A stretch of 64,000 bases of DNA, from contig JANFAH010000017.1 of assembly GCA_024663395.1 (NCBI GenBank), forward strand, positions 248,001 to 312,000, in the 5' to 3' direction. This document shows, piece by piece, positions 1-9,022 of the stretch (positions within the stretch are counted from its first letter, which is position 1; each line of letters starts with the position of its first letter). The position numbers and the translations under genes were made by a program. The stretch is from Pisolithus tinctorius (Eukaryota > Basidiomycota > Agaricomycetes > Boletales > Pisolithaceae). The notes below the pieces were generated by a model. That model made no database searches. It was not told the origin of the DNA and worked only from the letters and a program-made list of their open reading frames with translations.

Positions 1-220
1 TGTCATATTTTTTGATTATAGACGGATCTATGAAGCAATGAGAAGAACCAGAATCGATCAACGCAGAAACAGTATCAACAGAATAATCCAGAAGAGTTAC
101 AGACGGAAGTAAAGAATTGGGACTAGAAAGAGCAGACACGTTGAGTCGGATGTCCGGTTGCACACAGTTGGGTTCAACGCTTCCTCCAGGCTGTGCGAGC
201 TCCCTGGAGGAGCGGACTAA
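1..220 (-). CDS. pro: G0 protease domain, partial start of pol
   Basis: Read on the minus strand in the -1 frame relative to gag, this stretch is fully open and contains an aspartic-protease motif: Ile-Asp-Ser-Gly-Ser-Ser at about 30-47, followed by His-Cys-Phe-Ile-Asp. It is homologous to the same region of G2 and G3. No own ATG is expected: it should be made as a Gag-Pol fusion by frameshifting at the AAAAAAT heptamer at 220-226 immediately before the gag stop. The protein continues past the window edge. Confidence 0.8.
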
Positions 221-1500
221 TTTTTTGACTCTGCCTTCTCCGCAGGCGGAGTAGGCGGAGTTTCAACCGTAGCTGCACGGGCTTTGGCTGCACGAGAGGT
301 GGACTTGGGACAGTCCTTGGCGGAATGGCCAGCCTCGCCACAGAAGAGGCAGAGGTTATTCTTCATCCTGTGCTGGCGTTCAGCGGAGGTGAGTTTGCCA
401 TCCTTGCCCAGAAGATGGGCAATATCGGACTTGGACGCGTCGGACTTGGGCAGGTCTTTCTGTTTGCCCTTGCCCTTGGCGTCGGACTTCGGAGCGGAGG
501 CGGAGGACGACGATTTACTTTTGTTGTCAGAGTTTGAGGACTGTGACTTGTTGGAGGCGGACTTGGTGGTGCGCGAGATCTCTGCTTTGCGCTCCCAGTA
601 GTGCGCATCAATGGTTTGGGCGAGTTCACGGAGTTGTGCGAGGGTAGAAGGCTTACCGACGCGAGCAATCTCGTCTTTGATGCGGTCTGGAAGTCCGCTA
701 TAGAAGCGGTGGCAGAGTGCACCGACGCCATAGTCCTTGACCTGTGAAGCCCAGCGATTGAACTCCACGACATATTTAGTAATTCGAGACCCATCCTTCA
801 TAGTTAGGTTCTCAAGTTGTTGGACGGCATCCGCTATGGCATCATGCGGACTGAAGTTAGTTGTGAGCTCTTGTAAGAACTCATGGTAGTCATCCATCCA
901 GAGCGGGCGGTCATAGTTGTTGGGGCTTAGCAGATCTGGCTCGAACCAAGCCAGGGCCATACCCTTAAGATAGGATTGAGCGAAGGTAACCTTTGCTCTG
1001 TCAGAGCGGAATGCACGAGGGCGGTCTTGGAAGTTCAGCTCACATTGTATGAGGAACTCGCGGAGTTTCTTAGGGTCGGAGCCGTCGAAGGTGTCAGGCT
1101 TGTGGACTTTGGTTTTCGGAGCGGAGTCCCCAGTGCGCGAGCTAGACCACGCAAGTGCATGGACAGCTCTAGCAAGAGCTACGAGGGGATCCTCTGGCGG
1201 CTCAGCCGGGTCTTCGGGGACATCCCCGTCACCGCTGCCCCCGCCATCGGGATCACCATCAGGATAATCAGGGTCGGGATCAGGTCCATCATCTCGGTTA
1301 TGAGGAGACGGAGTGTGGAAAGCTGTTGGGTGGAGGTCGGAGCGACCAGCTTGTGAAGCGCTTTCGCCTTCAGCGCGAGAGCGGCATCGAGCGGAGAATG
1401 ATTGGAACTGTTCAACGACGGAAGGGAGTCGACGCGGATTAGCTAGCGCAACAGCGAGGTTCTCAGCGACCTCTCTCTGGGATTGAGCTCGAGTTCTCAT
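217..1500 (-). CDS. gag: G0 Gag capsid/nucleocapsid polyprotein
   Basis: This 427-residue protein builds the cytoplasmic virus-like particle. A proline/aspartate/glycine-rich N-terminal third is followed by a conserved helical capsid domain (from about residue 135, motif DTFDGSDPKKLREF through [17 protein letters not shown]) and a basic, Ser/Lys-rich linker. A single zinc knuckle lies at about residues 387-400 (CLFCGEAGHSAKDC, CX2CX4HX4C). The start ATG at 1500 lies just inside the LTR/primer site, as in the related elements. The stop TAG directly abuts a slippery heptamer. Gag of G2 (50546-51820) has near-identical organisation and length. Confidence 0.93.
   Translation of the reverse strand: MRTRAQSQREVAENLAVALANPRRLPSVVEQFQSFSARCRSRAEGESASQAGRSDLHPTAFHTPSPHNRDDGPDPDPDYPDGDPDGGGSGDGDVPEDPAEPPEDPLVALARAVHALAWSSSRTGDSAPKTKVHKPDTFDGSDPKKLREFLIQCELNFQDRPRAFRSDRAKVTFAQSYLKGMALAWFEPDLLSPNNYDRPLWMDDYHEFLQELTTNFSPHDAIADAVQQLENLTMKDGSRITKYVVEFNRWASQVKDYGVGALCHRFYSGLPDRIKDEIARVGKPSTLAQLRELAQTIDAHYWERKAEISRTTKSASNKSQSSNSDNKSKSSSSASAPKSDAKGKGKQKDLPKSDASKSDIAHLLGKDGKLTSAERQHRMKNNLCLFCGEAGHSAKDCPKSTSRAAKARAATVETPPTPPAEKAESKN
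220..226 (-). promoter_or_regulatory. -1 ribosomal frameshift heptamer A_AAA_AAT before gag stop (G0)
   Basis: In the gag reading frame the codons run TCA AAA AAT TAG, so the heptamer fits X_XXY_YYZ and touches the stop. The -1 frame is open from here into protease. The same arrangement is found in G2. Confidence 0.65.
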
Positions 1501-1548
1501 AATGGCATAAGTTTTTCAGAGGACAGAAAACGAGATCGTACAAGTGTG

Positions 1549-1559
1549 AGTACGAATAT
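1549..1559 (-). promoter_or_regulatory. G0 primer-binding site, self-priming type
   Basis: Two bases (GT) after the LTR end the minus strand reads ATATTCGTACT. Its exact reverse complement, AGTACGAATAT, occurs in the LTR at 1848-1858, 33 nt downstream of a TATAAAA box (1885-1891). This is the arrangement expected if the first 11 nt of the transcript fold back as primer, as known for Tf1. No tRNA 3'-end complement is visible. Confidence 0.75.
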
Positions 1560-1561
1560 AC

Positions 1562-2275
1562 TGTCAAGTCTGGGCCTACTCCGACCAACTCCGACGCTAT
1601 ATAAGGTCTAGAGGAGGGTTCGGAAGCAAGTCCGACACAGAAGAACAGAACTCCGACTAGCGGAGTGTCGGCAGGAACGAAGACCGCCAAGACAAAGGCG
1701 GAGCGGAGTGAGGGCATCGGGTTTAGCTCGTGCGCTACCCCCTTGCATGATCTCAGCCCTTGTATTTCAGAGGGAGAGTACAGACGGAGAGTCGGAGATA
1801 GTTCTGACAGACAGAAGACGGAATCAGAGGGAGTAGGAACTAAGTTGATATTCGTACTGAAGAACAGCGGAGTATAGTACATGCTTTTATACTGCTATGG
1901 AGGTACAGTAACCGGAATCGGAACTGACATATGGAGACTCATAAATTTTCAAGTAAAATTTCCTGGACGACAAATGAAGGGTAGACGGAGGACATACGAA
2001 CGGGTAACACAGAACATCTAGGAAAGGAAATAGTCCAGGCACTGGACCATGCGGTGAGCGCGCTGCGGAGTACCTGACTGCGCAGGTAGTCACATGACCC
2101 CTCAGAGGACGGACCGCTTGGTCCGGTAGGAGAGAGACACAAGTCTGACAGCAGTCGGAGCGGAGATGGTTCGTAGACGATAGAAGGTGGGCGGAGTTGG
2201 TGCGGAGTGAGCGAATGACCGGCGGAAGAGGTTGCGGAGCGAGTAAAGACCTATGACGATCGCATGGCCATGACA
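1562..2275 (-). repeat. G0 5' LTR (714 bp)
   Basis: Starts TGTCA and ends TGACA on the plus strand. It contains a minus-strand TATA box at 1885-1891 and the 11-nt predicted transcript start at 1848-1858. The sequence resembles but is clearly diverged from the G2 LTR, so it belongs to a separate subfamily. Confidence 0.85.
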
Positions 2276-3537
2276 GGCCCGTCCATGTGTTGTGACATTG
2301 AAAATGATATTACTGACGGGCCTGTCCTTATGTTGCAACAGGGGTGCATCTTACTAGATGGGCCTGTCTATGTGTTGTGACATTGTAAATGATATTACTG
2401 ATGGGCCCGTCTTTATGTTGTGACAGGCATACATGTTGCTATTGATGGGCCCGTCCATGTGTTGTGACATTGTAAATGATACTACTGACAGGCCCATCTT
2501 TATGTTGCGACAGGCATACGTGTTGCTATTAGACGGGCCCGTCCATGTATTGTGACTGTGTAATTGATATTACTGATGGGCCCGTCCTTATGTTGCAACA
2601 GGGGCATATCTTACTAGATGGGCCCGTCTATGTGCTGTGACACTGTAAATGATATTACTGACAGGCCTGTCTTTATGTTGCGACAGGCATACATGTTGCT
2701 ATTGACAGGCCCATCCATGTGCTGTGACCGTGTAATTGACCTTGCTGAAAGGCCTGTCTTTATGTTGTGACACAGGTGCATCTTACTAGACAGGCCCGTC
2801 CATGTGTTGTGACCCTGTAAATGATATATGTTGAAGGGCCCATCTTTATGTTGTGACAGGTACATCTTACTATGGACAGGCCCGCCCATGTGTTGTGATG
2901 GTATAAATGATATTATGGAAGGGCCCGTCCATATGTTTTGACGCTATAAATGATATTACTGATGGGCCTGTCTTTATGTTGTGGCAGGGATGCATCTTAC
3001 TAGATGGGCCCATCTATGTGCTGTGACGCTGTCAATGATATTACTGATGGGCCCATCCTTATGTTGTGACAGGTGTACATCTTGCTATGGACGGGCCTGT
3101 CTATGTGTTGTGACAGTGGTATATTATCCCAAAGACAGGCCCTTCCATATGCTGCCAACTCTGTAATCTATCATAGAGGGGCCCCTCTTTATGTTGTGAC
3201 CCTATAAAGCATATGACAGGTGGGCCTGTCCATATGTTGCAACCTTCTTCATGATACAATAGGCAGGCCTGTCCACGTCTTACAGTAGCTCAGCATACTT
3301 ACTTGGTCACAGGCCCATCTATATGTTGCAGCATCCTTACCCTCCACAGGCCCTCCCATATGTTGTGGAATTGCACTTATGGGCCCATACATATGTTGCT
3401 CTCACTATAGGCCCTCAGGCCTGTCCATGTGTCATGGCTAATCTATTTAGACGGGCCCATCACAGGGTCTATATAAGTGTTGGCATTTTGGCATGCAGGC
3501 TACCTATATGTTGTGACTAAATGGACTACATGGGGTC
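2276..3537. repeat. Tandem-repeat arm (terminal arm of a neighbouring K-type element)
   Basis: About 1.26 kb of diverged tandem repeats. The main unit is about 88 bp, made of two half-units, each carrying a variant of the palindrome GACGGGCCCGTC followed by a conserved TRTGTTGTGAC tract. The right end (about 3425-3537, with a TATATAAG sequence near 3470) is the inverted copy of 6883-6995 and resembles 40100-40211. Homology between this arm and the arm at 6883 stops abruptly at 3537/6883, with unrelated flanks beyond. I read it as the right arm of an element lying mostly off-window, into which G0 inserted. An alternative is that 2276-3537 and 6883-17342 are the two arms of one element holding 3538-6882. 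Confidence 0.7.
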
Positions 3538-6500
3538 CACAATGTTGCCCATGATCACCTGAGGTCCTTGAGTTCCCATTCCAAGTGAGACATGATGGCT
3601 GATTTCTGTCTAACTGAGGTGTGTGTGCCTTCGAGACATACCACCACAAGCGTCACAGGCACCCAAAGCCTGTGTGACCTGTAGTCATTCCGGTTGAACT
3701 GAAAGCGCAATTTCTGCAACTGCTGGGTCCTGTGTGTGGTCAGTAATCTGAACGTTGCCGGGTGGTGTACCTAGTGTAATCGAGGCTGGTTTCAGCATAG
3801 TTGGTGTTTCTAAAGAGAGACGACGAGGACATGCATGCTGCGATCTCCAATGTTAGGTGGTACTGTCAGATGGTGCTGCACCATCGTTGCTAACGACATG
3901 GTGGGTGAAAGGCAGGGCGTGTTTCCTGGCTCAGTTTGAATTTGCACCTCTGCGCTCGCAACCGTTGGTCTCTCACTGCGAACTGATACCCACTTCTTTT
4001 CGGGTTTGTTTGTATGGGCCTAGAGCACCTATAATCACGGAGGAACTCGTGTCGCCAGTATCAAGCAATGGAAAGCCGGGAGTAACTGCGTCGTTCACAA
4101 ATCTTGACGATGCTCGCACACGGCTCAGTCCCATTTCTGTCGACTTTCCTTCTCATACATCTATCTGCGCCTATTGCAGCTGACCTCGGTGAATCTGGAT
4201 TGGTATCTGATATCATAGACAGCGCTCACTCATATATTTTGGTTCAGTGGGGCTGATTCAGATTTGCGTCGTGGCTCATGATGTCAGCTTGAATTTTTAG
4301 GCAGGGAATACTATTACCAAACTGCATTCGGAGGAACGATATCTACTCTTCTTTCCCTTCCCCATCTGAGTTACGTCGAGTGTAGCCAAGCGAGCTATCC
4401 TCACTCTCGTCATGGACTCATCTCCAAGTCGTCTATATAAGTGAGTCTTAGGTACCTTTGAAAAACCATTCACACCCAAACCATCCTGGCATCTGTAAGT
4501 TGACGACCATATTCGGCATCTTACCATACGCTGCACTCTTCCTCTTCGTTCCCATCCATTTCACTATGCGTAGACTCTTACCTGCCGAGGCGGACTCCCT
4601 TGCGTGGTTTTCGAGCGAAGTCGACCTAGACAGGCTTGGTTCTTCCAGGCTCGACTTTAAGTCCATCAATACAGCTTTAACAACGTGGCCGTGGCGGAGT
4701 TGAATGTTCTACAGGGGGCTCGCGGACTGTGTACTCGTGGACGCGGCAGAAGGCACATCGGTCATCTACACCCAGTATGTCAGACGCCGCATGGGTTTAC
4801 CGAACTGACTGTCTCCGCGTGGCAGTAGTGCAAGTGCTGGTAGACTCACCGAAGGCAACAGCAGGACTGCAGCGCTGGTTGGGGTTGTTGCCTTGCCAGT
4901 ATTGACAGGTTTCTGAGTGCTTTCAGGGAAACCTGCGTTTACGTTGTCGTCAGTCGTACAGCGATATCCGGTCACCCTGATGGGCTCTGGGCGTATCGTC
5001 CTGAAGTGCATACGGCCTTGATGGCACCCAGCCGTGTGCGGGGATGTACGTGTTTACAGTTATGAATTGTTGATAGTTGAACTATTTCATCTAAGGACTT
5101 TGCGAATGTGCATCATTGCTTACATATGGCATGAGGGCTTCTGGTCATGATATCAGAAGGGCAGCGTCCACGCCAGCTCACGGAGGTTGTGAAGCCTAAA
5201 GCATGACCATCTCGTAGAAAGTAATACGCCAAATACGTCATGTAACCAGGTTGAACGCAGAACATTCCGTCTCCCAAGTCCATTCACACTTAAACCTGCG
5301 GTGACACCAATGATTGCACGGTAGTGACTAAGGATACCAAGGTATGTCAAAAAGTCCACTGAGTCCAGCTCCTGGGGGTTTATGGTAGTCATGGTGCCAA
5401 ATCATTCTTCCAGGTGTACGACAGCTTGGTTTGCATGAGCACACACCAGTCGTGCTTGAGGTGATGCTCACGTATGTGACTGATGAAGTTGTGCCTTTTA
5501 ACTCGGCACCTATAACCCTGCTACATACAGACCAACTCCGCTTTGTGGCCCATGTTTGTAATGATATGCTTATTCCTGAAGTGACCGGGGGTGGCACCGC
5601 AGTCGATAGGCTCCCAGCATTCGCAGTCCTGCGGATCGGGATAGAGGCAGCGTGTTTTCGGACAGCAGGTATACCGGCTCTTGATTTAAGAAATTATTTA
5701 ATTTTGTTTCTACAAACACATCCCAGAAAATACGTACAGCTTGTGTACCCGCCATGGAGGTCTCTGGGGTGGCGTAGCTTGAGGTGTCAGATGAGCTGCG
5801 TTGCTAAAAGTTGGGAAAGCTCTGGAGACACGAAAAAGACATAACAGACCTGTTAGCAATTGAACCACTGTAGTGTTCCGGTACCCGCGTATTGTCCATT
5901 GATATCCGGGTGCCAGCTATGGTGGACAGACACTATCATCGCCAAGAAGTGTGTTTATACGCAGAAATGCACTGGATATCAAGTTGCATTGGAGGGCTCG
6001 TGCAGACGTACATTGACAACGTTCAAACCCCCACGTCACTATGTTGTCCTGTCAAGTTAATAAGTACATACTGCTCGTTGGCAACAACCGACTGTGGTCA
6101 ACAAGACCTGGGACCGCACCGGACCTTGGGAGTAAATGATTAACGGGGAATCGACAAAAAGTGGAGTCGCCGTGCAGAGTTCGAGTGCTACCCACATACG
6201 GCAGCCGTATAATTACCTTGGTTTTTGGTGAGCGGTGACGTCAGTTCGGGGGCGTACCGTGTTCTCTGATTAAGAGTGCCGGGACCAGGTGTGGGGCTTC
6301 CATGCCAGGCACCGGCCGAATCATGACTTGTGCATGGAGGCAATGGTGCCGCTGAAGTTCCATACGCCGTTTAAGCGGCAGAATATTGTTAACGATCCAC
6401 GATCGAGTTTTCACGAATGAATTGGATACCGAAGTTCACTGAGGATTCGCATAAATCCAGGCCCCTCACAAGGATGCATATGAACAAGCCTGGTGGGCGC

Positions 6501-6882
6501 CCTCTGTCTGGCCCACAAAGAAGTTCTGCCAGGACATCGGGCCCGACGGAAAGGTTTTGCAGAAGTTGGGTTGGGACACTGGAAGTGGATCAGATAAACC
6601 GACTACACCACCACAGTAACCGGAGTATAAACAGCACTAGTAAAGACCCGGTTAGCCCATGGAGATAAGATTAGAAAGACAACGGTAGATTAGATGCGAC
6701 ATGTGACCCGAGGGCAAAGTCCATGGTTTCGGCCTGAGGTACCCACGTAAATGAAATTGTCCCGAACCAACACAGATTTTCCCCACCCAAGGTAACAGAC
6801 TTGCCATACATAGCTGAATACTAACACAGCAAGTTTTCCACTATATAGTACCCTGTTATATGTAATACAATATGTCAATCTC
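3538..6882. other. Inter-element region without recognisable gene
   Basis: About 3.3 kb between two inverted copies of the tandem-repeat arm. Short open frames exist (for example plus strand 3857-4183 and 5431-5844) but none has a recognisable domain, codon bias or clear splice pattern. A TATATAAG sequence lies near 4433. It could be host DNA trapped between two elements, or the inside of one non-autonomous element if the two arms belong together. Confidence 0.5.
6876..6882. repeat. Candidate left target-site duplication CAATCTC of composite element K
   Basis: CAATCTC lies immediately outside the point where inverted homology between the arms at 3537 and 6883 ends. The same 7 bp recurs at 40212-40218, just outside the right arm. 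An 8-bp duplication would need one mismatch (TCAATCTC versus GCAATCTC). Confidence 0.5.
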
Positions 6883-7004
6883 GACCCCATGTAGTCCATT
6901 TAGTCACAACATATAGGTAGCCTGCATGCCAAAATGCCAACACTTATATAGACCCTGCGACGGGCCTGTCTAAATAGATTAGCCATGACACATGGACAGG
7001 CCTG
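6883..7004. repeat. K left arm, outer part
   Basis: Inverted copy of about 3416-3537: includes TTAGTCACAACATATAGG, a TATATAAG sequence on the minus strand and two GGGCCTGTC-type units. It is interrupted after AGGCCTG by element B and resumes at 16890. In the uninterrupted arm the corresponding sequence (3415-3430 inverted) runs ACAGGCCTGAGGGCC, confirming the empty site. Confidence 0.75.
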
Positions 7005-7104
7005 CAGATCCTTCAGTCACCTGTAGGCCTGAAAGTGGGTCATCTGACATGTACATTTTGTCCTAAAAGTGGGACTAACCGATGTCAGCCGATGGTGCCC
7101 AAAG

Positions 7105-7262
7105 GTGGGTAGGCCGGTGCCTGGAAGTGGGTTCAGCCGACCTGTTTGGAGGGTGGACCCACCTCCTGGAAGTGGGTTCGGCCAACCTGTTTGGAGGGTG
7201 GACCCAGTGCCTGGAAGTGGGGTCGGCTGACCTGGCTGGAGGGTGGACCCACCTCCTGGAAG
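7105..7262. repeat. B left subterminal 45-bp repeats
   Basis: About 3.5 units of the 45-bp repeat (core TGGAAGTGGG, GGTCGGCTGACC variant, GGAGGGTGGACCCA). The array is cut by G1 at GGAAG and resumes at 13114, so it forms one array with 13114-13960. Confidence 0.8.
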
Positions 7263-7656
7263 TGTTACGATACGTACTCTTTTCTTCTCTTCTCTTTTCC
7301 TTTCATCTTATCTAATCTTTCTATCTTATCTTGTCACTCGGACTCGGTCCGGGTCCTGGCCTGGACCTCGCCTCGCCTTCGCCTTGCTTCCCCTTCTAGT
7401 ACGTTCCGCTCCACTGTGATATCATTATGACATCACCATGATGTCACGGACCTCATGTACGCCTCGCCGTAGCCTCATGTACCATAGTATAAGTACCGAC
7501 GCTCAATCGCCCAACTAGCTCCAAGCTAGTTCATTTGGGTCTTCGAGATCTAAAGTCGCCTGCTTCTAAGCCGTCTCCTCCTTTCCTCGCTTCTCTTCTT
7601 TCTGTTGGTTCTTGGTGCGAGCCTACAACAAACCCTGTTGTTTAGGTCTCGTCACA
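7263..7656 (+). repeat. G1 5' LTR (394 bp)
   Basis: Ends TGTTAC...GTCACA. TATAAG box at 7488-7493 and predicted transcript start AAGCTAGTTCA at 7523-7533, 35 nt downstream of the TATA box. Same length as the 3' LTR. Confidence 0.95.
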
Positions 7657-7658
7657 CT

Positions 7659-7669
7659 TGAACTAGCTT
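7659..7669 (+). promoter_or_regulatory. G1 primer-binding site, self-priming type
   Basis: TGAACTAGCTT, two bases (CT) after the LTR, is the exact reverse complement of LTR positions 7523-7533. Its sequence differs entirely from the site in G0/G2, yet length, spacing and position relative to the TATA box are the same. Confidence 0.75.
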
Positions 7670-7963
7670 CTTACCGTTGTACCCTCGCACCCTCCGTCAC
7701 CATTCCTCGCTTCTTCCGTGAAGGCTCGTGGGTGTACTCGCCAAGTCCCCCAGCCTCTGAGCCCGACCCAAACCTCTTCGTCCCGTACATCCCTGAGCGA
7801 CGCTCACTCACTCCGCTCTTCGATCACAACCTCTACCCCCTTCCACCGCCCCCTGCCTACCCCTTCTCTGTCGAATCCGTCTTCCCTTGTTCGCTCCCTG
7901 CTGAACCACAGCAACCCCGTTATAACCTCCGCCCCCGTCATACTCTAAAGCGCCCAGATCGCT

Positions 7964-9022
7964 ATGGAGGGCATTCACGACCAGCTTACCGAGCTCCGCG
8001 ACACCCTCGACGCTCTTCGAGACGAAAATTACCGCCTAAGCAACGAGCTAAGAGATGCTCAAGGAACGATCGCGACCATTGAGGGTCAGCGAAACCAATG
8101 GAACGCCCTCCCTGCAGATGTGATCCAGAGGAGGATAGAAGTGATGGCCGATCCGGGTCAGTACGCCGGAGATCGTGCCAAGTTTTCAGAATGGTGGGTG
8201 AAAATGAAGGTGTGGGTCGCACAGAATAGGACCGCCTTGCCCACCGCCCAAGATAAGTGTACTGCGGTGTGGTCCCGCATGACAGGCCCTGTGGCAGGAA
8301 GGTTTGCCCAGGCCAAGTTCTCCCTCGCCATCGTCACTGGAGTATGGCCTGATACGGCCGAGATGATCGAGGACATTGACAGGTTCTTCGCCCCTCAAAC
8401 AGATGTAGAGTGGGCCAAAGCACAGATGCGCACTATGCGCCAAGGAAACTCTCGCTACGAAGAGTTCTACGCAAAGTTCGAGTCGCTGAAGGTACAAGGG
8501 CGGGTGACTGATGAAACCGCTGGCTTCCTGTTAGAGAATGCCGTCCATCCCGCCATCGTAAAAGAGGCCCTAAGGAGGGGATACACCCAGGGCAATTACC
8601 TTCAGATGACCGTCGCCTTCCAGGAAGCCGCCCTTGCCAGGGACCGCTTCAAACTTTTGTATAATCATTATCCCGACGAACCCGCCCCCCGCTCCTCCTA
8701 CAACCGTCCTTCGTACTCCCCCCGTTTTACCCCTACCGGCACTCAACCCGGTCGTGGCGCCCCCATGGAGATAGGCGCTGCTCGCTTTCCCCCTCGCCCC
8801 GTCCCCTCCCATATCAAGTGCTTCGATTGCCAAGGAAACCACTACAAGCGCGATTGTCCCCGTGCTAAAGGAAAGGGTCCTGCTAGGCCCAACATACGGG
8901 AGGTGACACAAGAAGCACAAGAGACCGCCCTCCGCCAGATGTCGTTTGAAGAGATGCAGGCCTTCTTCTACGACAAACAGATCAACGAAATGAAGAGTCA
9001 GGGAAAAGAGTTCGGCCAGTAG
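7964..9022 (+). CDS. gag: G1 Gag polyprotein
   Basis: A 352-residue particle protein. Residues 1-45 are strongly heptad-like (coiled coil), residues about 65-230 form the helical capsid region, and a Pro/Arg-rich linker leads to a zinc knuckle at residues 286-298 (CFDCQGNHYKRDC). This has one residue fewer between Cys and His than the usual CX2CX4HX4C. The ATG at 7964 follows a long leader with stops in the same frame (7946-7948), so no upstream extension in this frame is possible. The last 73 nt overlap the pol frame, which is open from 8950, and contain a slippery heptamer. Confidence 0.93.
   Translation: MEGIHDQLTELRDTLDALRDENYRLSNELRDAQGTIATIEGQRNQWNALPADVIQRRIEVMADPGQYAGDRAKFSEWWVKMKVWVAQNRTALPTAQDKCTAVWSRMTGPVAGRFAQAKFSLAIVTGVWPDTAEMIEDIDRFFAPQTDVEWAKAQMRTMRQGNSRYEEFYAKFESLKVQGRVTDETAGFLLENAVHPAIVKEALRRGYTQGNYLQMTVAFQEAALARDRFKLLYNHYPDEPAPRSSYNRPSYSPRFTPTGTQPGRGAPMEIGAARFPPRPVPSHIKCFDCQGNHYKRDCPRAKGKGPARPNIREVTQEAQETALRQMSFEEMQAFFYDKQINEMKSQGKEFGQ
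9001..9007 (+). promoter_or_regulatory. -1 frameshift heptamer G_GGA_AAA (G1)
   Basis: In the gag frame the codons read CAG GGA AAA GAG, so G_GGA_AAA fits the X_XXY_YYZ rule, 12 nt before the gag stop codon and within the gag/pol overlap. A -1 slip leads directly into the open pol frame. I did not verify a downstream stem-loop. Confidence 0.65.

Larger units (their letters stand above)
1..2275 (-). mobile_element. Ty3/gypsy LTR retrotransposon G0, 5' part (cut by window edge)
   Basis: Minus-strand element with, in order from its 5' end: LTR (1562-2275), self-priming site, gag (217-1500) and the start of protease (1-220); the rest of pol and the 3' LTR lie off the left edge. The LTR has TGT...ACA ends. 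Gag is clearly homologous to the gags of G2 and G3 in this window, placing it with chromodomain-type fungal gypsy elements, although its own chromodomain is not visible. It sits directly in the tandem-repeat arm that continues at 2276, so it inserted into an older element. The target duplication cannot be checked because the other end is missing. Confidence 0.9.

Noticed and set aside
7612..8082. Possible leader protein upstream of G1 gag (in the pol frame)
   Set aside because: No ATG start, overlaps the LTR, proline/arginine-rich composition without a clear family. Most likely untranslated leader.
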